Below, one piece after another: positions 31,983 to 35,159 of a DNA stretch of 35,159 nt. Every line of letters begins with the position of its first letter. The first letter of the stretch is position 1. The translations under genes were made by a program, and so were the position numbers. The notes under the pieces are model-generated. The model was not told the DNA's origin. It was given only the letters and a program-made list of their open reading frames with translations, and did not search any database. The DNA is from an uncultured Clostridium sp. Lineage in GTDB: Bacteria; Bacillota; Clostridia; TANB77; CAG-508. The stretch lies in the NCBI GenBank assembly GCA_900555075.1, contig USJO01000012.1, positions 1 through 35,159 of the forward strand. The letters are read 5' to 3'.

Positions 31983-32216
31983 TTAATGAATTTTATACTC
32001 AATGTCTTCCATAAAATCAAATAATTCTTTTACTGCTTTTAATGTAACTATTTGAGTTTTGGGATGTGGACTTTTGTCGCTTTTACTAATCAACTCTCTT
32101 GAATAACAATTTTTATCTAACTTAGATAATATATACCTTTTATTCATATAGGTGTAATATATTTGATATCCTTCATTTAGTTCTTTCCACAATCTCTCAA
32201 ATGTGTATCCTTCCAT
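31983..32216 (-). CDS. Small protein of unknown function
   Basis: This 77-residue protein is not recognised. It has an aromatic-rich start (Y-T-F-E-R-L-W-K-E-L and Y-Q-I-Y-Y-T-Y), a basic middle with K-S-P-H-P-K-T-Q, and an acidic C-terminal helix (F-D-F-M-E-D-I). No signal peptide, membrane helix or Cys pair is seen. It lies 15 bases after ligA and 21 bases before dtd, in the same direction, so it is probably co-expressed with them. The spacing and clean coding frame support a real gene; the function is unknown. Confidence 0.65.
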   Translation of the reverse strand: MEGYTFERLWKELNEGYQIYYTYMNKRYILSKLDKNCYSRELISKSDKSPHPKTQIVTLKAVKELFDFMEDIEYKIH

Positions 32217-32231
32217 ATTTAATTCCTCACT

Positions 32232-34211
32232 TTATTTTATCATTTCTTCGAATTGAGTCTCTGTAATTACTGGTATATCTAAAGACTGAGCTTTTGATAG
32301 CTTGTTACCTGCATCTTCTCCAGCTAATACGTAAGATGTTTTTTTAGATACGGAGCCTGATGTTTTTCCTCCAAAATTTTCAATTATTTCACTTGCTTCA
32401 TCTCTAGTATATTTTTCTAGTGTTCCTGTTAATACAAATGTTTTTCCTAAAAATCTGTTATCATTATTAACATCATCTTTTTCTTCCATATTAACACCAG
32501 CAACTTTTAATCTGTTTATAAGGTCTTTGGTTTGTTCTTGCATAAAGAATTCTTTTACGCTATTTGCTGTTATTTCACCTATTTCTTCAACAAATGTTAG
32601 CGTTCCAAATTTTGCTTTCATTAAATTGTCTATGTTCTTAAATTTTTTTGCTAATATTTTAGCAGATTTTGCACCCACCTGTTCTATTCCCAAGGCGGTT
32701 ATTAATCTATCTAAGTTGTTTTCTTTGCTTTTATTAATACTCTGTACTAATTTTTCAGCAAACTTTTTACCATTCTTTTTTAGGCTTGCTATATCTTCGG
32801 CTTTTAGAGAATAAATATCAGCAATGTTATTTATTAATCCTTTGTCATACAATTGTTTAATAAGCTTTTCTCCTAATCCTTCAATGTTCATTGCTTCTTT
32901 TGATGCAAAGTGTTCAATATTTCTTAAATTTCTTGCAGGACATTCTATTCCTATACATTTATTTACAGCTTGACCTGGCACTCTAATTACTTGGCCTCCA
33001 CACACAGGACAGGTTGTAGGCATTTCAAATTCTTTTTCTTCACCTGTTCTTTTTTCAACAACTGCACTTACAACCTCTGGAATTACATCTCCCGCTTTTT
33101 GGATTATTACTCTATCTCCTATTTTTAAACCTTTTTCTTTTACAAAGTCTTCATTATGCAAAGTAGTTTTTGATATTTTAGAGCCTGCAACAACTACTGG
33201 TTCTAATATTGCCATTGGTGTTAGTGCACCAGTTCTACCAACCTGACAGATTATATCTTTTAATGTTGTTTCTTTCTGCTCTGGTGGATATTTATATGCC
33301 ACAGCCCATTTAGGTGTTTTAAAAGTAGTTCCAATTTTTTCCCTTAAATCTAAATTGTCTACTTTTACAACTGCACCATCTATTCCAAAACCTAAGTTTA
33401 ATCGCATCTCCCCTATTCTTTCTATTGCATTCTTTACCTTTTTTATTGTATCACAAGGAATAAGTACAGGATTTATGTTAAATCCTATTTTCTTTAAATA
33501 TTGCAAAGAATCATAGTGCGATGTTAATTTTATAGAATCACATTTTTGGACATTAAATATAAAAATATCTAATGGTCTAGAAGCAGCAATTTTACTGTCT
33601 AATTGTCGAAGTGAACCGGCAGCTAGATTTCTTGCATTTGCAAATCTATTATCTTCATCTAATTCATCATTTAGTTTTTCAAAATCTTCTTTGCCTATAA
33701 ACACTTCTCCACGAACTATAATGTCTATTGGCTCTTTTAGTTTTTGAGGTATATGCTTTATTGTTTTTAAATTTTCTGTAACATCCTCTCCTACTAGCCC
33801 ATTTCCTCTTGTTGCACCTTTTATGAATTCTCCATTTTTATATTCTAAAGCAACAGATAGTCCATCTATCTTTGTTTCTACAACATATGATACGTTTATA
33901 TCTTCTTTTTGCATCTTCACACAAAATTCCTGTACTTCTTCTAAAGAAAATACATCTTGCAAACTTTGAAGAGGAACAATATGCTCTACTTTTGCAAAAC
34001 CTGTTTTTACAGTTCCTCCAACTCTTTGGGTTAATGAGTTTTTAGAAATAAATTCCGGAAACTCTCTCTCCAAATTTTTAAGTTCACTCATAAGCATATC
34101 ATACTCGAAGTCACTTATTTCAGGACTGTCATCATCATAATATTTGGCAGCATAGTATGCTGTTAATTTATTTAATTCATCAATTCTTTTCTTTGCTTGT
34201 GTTCTATTCAT
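32232..34211 (-). CDS. ligA: NAD-dependent DNA ligase LigA
   Basis: This replicative ligase seals nicks with NAD+ as AMP donor. The 659-residue protein has the Ia domain with Y-Y-D-D-D-S-P-E-I-S-D-F-E-Y-D near the start and the adenylation Lys in T-K-I-D-G-L-S-V (Lys114). Further on are N-P-R-N-equivalent N-A-R-N-L-A-A-G-S-L-R-Q-L, the OB fold, the four-Cys zinc finger (C-P-V-C, then two further Cys), helix-hairpin-helix repeats and a C-terminal BRCT domain (F-L-G-K-T-F-V-L-T-G-T-L). All domains are present at normal length. It is 13 bases downstream of pgsA. Confidence 0.98.
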   Translation of the reverse strand: MNRTQAKKRIDELNKLTAYYAAKYYDDDSPEISDFEYDMLMSELKNLEREFPEFISKNSLTQRVGGTVKTGFAKVEHIVPLQSLQDVFSLEEVQEFCVKMQKEDINVSYVVETKIDGLSVALEYKNGEFIKGATRGNGLVGEDVTENLKTIKHIPQKLKEPIDIIVRGEVFIGKEDFEKLNDELDEDNRFANARNLAAGSLRQLDSKIAASRPLDIFIFNVQKCDSIKLTSHYDSLQYLKKIGFNINPVLIPCDTIKKVKNAIERIGEMRLNLGFGIDGAVVKVDNLDLREKIGTTFKTPKWAVAYKYPPEQKETTLKDIICQVGRTGALTPMAILEPVVVAGSKISKTTLHNEDFVKEKGLKIGDRVIIQKAGDVIPEVVSAVVEKRTGEEKEFEMPTTCPVCGGQVIRVPGQAVNKCIGIECPARNLRNIEHFASKEAMNIEGLGEKLIKQLYDKGLINNIADIYSLKAEDIASLKKNGKKFAEKLVQSINKSKENNLDRLITALGIEQVGAKSAKILAKKFKNIDNLMKAKFGTLTFVEEIGEITANSVKEFFMQEQTKDLINRLKVAGVNMEEKDDVNNDNRFLGKTFVLTGTLEKYTRDEASEIIENFGGKTSGSVSKKTSYVLAGEDAGNKLSKAQSLDIPVITETQFEEMIK

Positions 34212-34224
34212 AAAATCATTTCCT

Positions 34225-34815
34225 TTATTTGAATAATTCTTTACTTCCTCTTAAATAATCAATTCCAGAAAAAACAGTCGCTATTGTTGATATTAATATT
34301 AAAGAAGTTGATAATACGTTTATAACTAAATTATATCCAGTTAATCCTTCATATATAAATGCTCCAAAAAAATTAGAATCTAAAAGTGCTAGAATTATAG
34401 CTATCATTTGTGTTGCTGTTTTTATTTTCCCCCAGATACTTGCTGCTATTACTTTTCCACCATTTTCGACTGCTATTAATCTATAACCTGAGACTACGAA
34501 TTCTCTTGTTAATACTATAATTGGTATCATTGCAGGTAGATAGTCCATTTCTACTAGCATTAACATTGCGGATAATACTAATATTTTATCTGCTAAGGGG
34601 TCTGCAAACTTTCCAAATGTTGTTACTAAATTATTCTTTCTTGCTATTTTTCCATCTAAGTGATCTGTGTATGATGCTATGGCAAATATTGCTATTATTA
34701 CCAGATTTTGAATTGGTATATTCAATATATCTCCTGGTATTTTTAAAAAAGGTATTATAACCATTATTGGTACTAAAATTATTCTAAATATTGTTAATTT
34801 ATTGGGTAAGTTCAT
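34225..34815 (-). CDS. pgsA: CDP-diacylglycerol-glycerol-3-phosphate 3-phosphatidyltransferase
   Basis: This membrane enzyme makes phosphatidylglycerol phosphate from CDP-diacylglycerol and glycerol 3-phosphate. The 196-residue protein starts with M-N-L-P-N-K-L-T-I-F-R, typical of PgsA. It carries the full CDP-alcohol phosphotransferase motif, with Asp51, Asp54-Gly55, Ala58-Arg59, Gly68, Asp72 and Asp76 at the standard spacing. Several membrane helices surround it. GGAGAG precedes the ATG. It is the first gene of a minus-strand unit with ligA, the small unknown gene and dtd. Confidence 0.97.
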   Translation of the reverse strand: MNLPNKLTIFRIILVPIMVIIPFLKIPGDILNIPIQNLVIIAIFAIASYTDHLDGKIARKNNLVTTFGKFADPLADKILVLSAMLMLVEMDYLPAMIPIIVLTREFVVSGYRLIAVENGGKVIAASIWGKIKTATQMIAIILALLDSNFFGAFIYEGLTGYNLVINVLSTSLILISTIATVFSGIDYLRGSKELFK

Positions 34816-34846
34816 AAAAACACTCTCCTAAAATTATTTTGAATAT

Positions 34847-34875
34847 ATTATATAAAACTTTTAAAAATAAAACAA
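34847..34875 (-). promoter_or_regulatory. Sigma-A-like promoter of the pgsA-ligA unit
   Basis: On the minus strand TTGTTT (34875 to 34870) and TATAAT (34852 to 34847) are 17 bases apart. The predicted leader is about 25 bases. Confidence 0.65.
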
Positions 34876-34894
34876 CAGTTATTTAGAAAAAATA

Positions 34895-34923
34895 TTGCAA
34901 ATTATGTGAAATTATAGTAAAAT
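34895..34923 (+). promoter_or_regulatory. Sigma-A-like promoter of serS
   Basis: TTGCAA (34895-34900) and TAAAAT (34918-34923) are 17 bases apart. It is divergent from the pgsA promoter, with 19 bases between the -35 boxes. The short leader leaves no room for a T-box. Confidence 0.65.
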
Positions 34924-34948
34924 ACTCTTATTGAAGGAGTGAAAATAA

Positions 34949-35159
34949 ATGATTGATATTAAATTGATTAGAGAGAATCCTGATATGGTTAAAGAAAATA
35001 TAAAAAAGAAATTCCAAGATTACAAACTAGAATTAGTTGATAAAATTTTAGAATTGGACAAGAAAAATCGTGAGATAAAACTTAAAGGAGATGAACTTCG
35101 TTCAAGCAGAAATTCTTTAAGTAGCCAAATTGGTAATTTAATGAGAAGTGGTAATCGTG
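34949..35159 (+). CDS. serS: Seryl-tRNA synthetase, N-terminal part (cut by the window end)
   Basis: Only the first 70 residues are present. They match the start of SerS, M-I-D-I-K-L-I-R-E-N-P-D, followed by the long charged helix of the tRNA-binding coiled-coil arm (L-E-L-D-K-K-N-R-E-I and S-L-S-S-Q-I-G). The enzyme charges tRNA-Ser and tRNA-Sec where present. GAAGGAG at 34933-34939 precedes the ATG by 9 bases. The class II catalytic domain lies outside the window. Confidence 0.95.
   Translation, partial: MIDIKLIRENPDMVKENIKKKFQDYKLELVDKILELDKKNREIKLKGDELRSSRNSLSSQIGNLMRSGNR

Noticed and set aside
34816..34948. T-box upstream of serS
   Set aside because: The predicted leader from the promoter at 34895-34923 is about 20 bases, too short.

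Overview
The window is strongly AT-rich DNA from a spore-forming, low-GC Bacillota, most likely an anaerobic clostridial lineage. The support is a spoVA cluster, AGGAGG-type ribosome sites, tRNA genes that encode their own CCA, sigma-A promoters of the TTGACA-17-TATAAT kind, a radical SAM activase-like enzyme and clostridial-type housekeeping genes. The species cannot be named from the sequence alone.

Layout. (1) Positions 1-2285, plus strand: a short sporulation cluster with a dodecin-like gene, spoVAC, spoVAD (broken by a one-base frameshift) and spoVAE, ending in a bidirectional terminator. (2) Positions 2310-23421, minus strand: one long cell-surface polysaccharide operon of 19 genes that appears to start at a near-perfect promoter at 23463-23491. 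In transcription order it holds an LCP ligase, a UDP-GlcNAc 4,6-dehydratase, a PglE-type aminotransferase, a MntA/HepT toxin-antitoxin-like pair, an initiating phosphoglycosyltransferase, a GNAT acetyltransferase, a short DegT-type aminotransferase, a FemAB-like transferase, two GT4 and one GT2 glycosyltransferases, a Wzy-like polymerase, a pyruvyl-transferase-family protein, a Wzx-like flippase, an Fe-S FrhB-like protein, an O-antigen-ligase-like protein, and then the Wzz/BY-kinase/PHP-phosphatase module and a membrane-anchored cadherin-like protein. (3) Positions 23522-25895: a DUF1836 regulator-like gene and an acyl-CoA synthetase, transcribed divergently from back-to-back promoters. (4) Positions 26135-30831, minus strand: lysS, an unusual SLC1-type symporter, a flavin reductase and a radical SAM enzyme. 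(5) Positions 31088-31522: an isolated 5S rRNA-tRNA-Asn unit and a divergent tRNA-Thr, each with its own promoter. (6) Positions 31524-34815, minus strand: dtd, a small unknown gene, ligA and pgsA. (7) The start of serS at the right edge, plus strand.

How the genes work together. The dehydratase, aminotransferase, a candidate 4-N-acetyltransferase and the phosphoglycosyltransferase would start a glycan with a diamino-trideoxy sugar on undecaprenyl phosphate. The glycosyltransferases extend it, the flippase exports it, the polymerase with Wzz/kinase/phosphatase sets its length, and the LCP protein (or the ligase-like protein) attaches it. This is inferred from families and order, not shown experimentally. 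The most unusual points are the frameshifted spoVAD, the MntA/HepT pair inside the glycan operon, the FrhB-like/pyruvyl-transferase pairing, the symporter with altered cation-site motifs and the orphan 5S unit.
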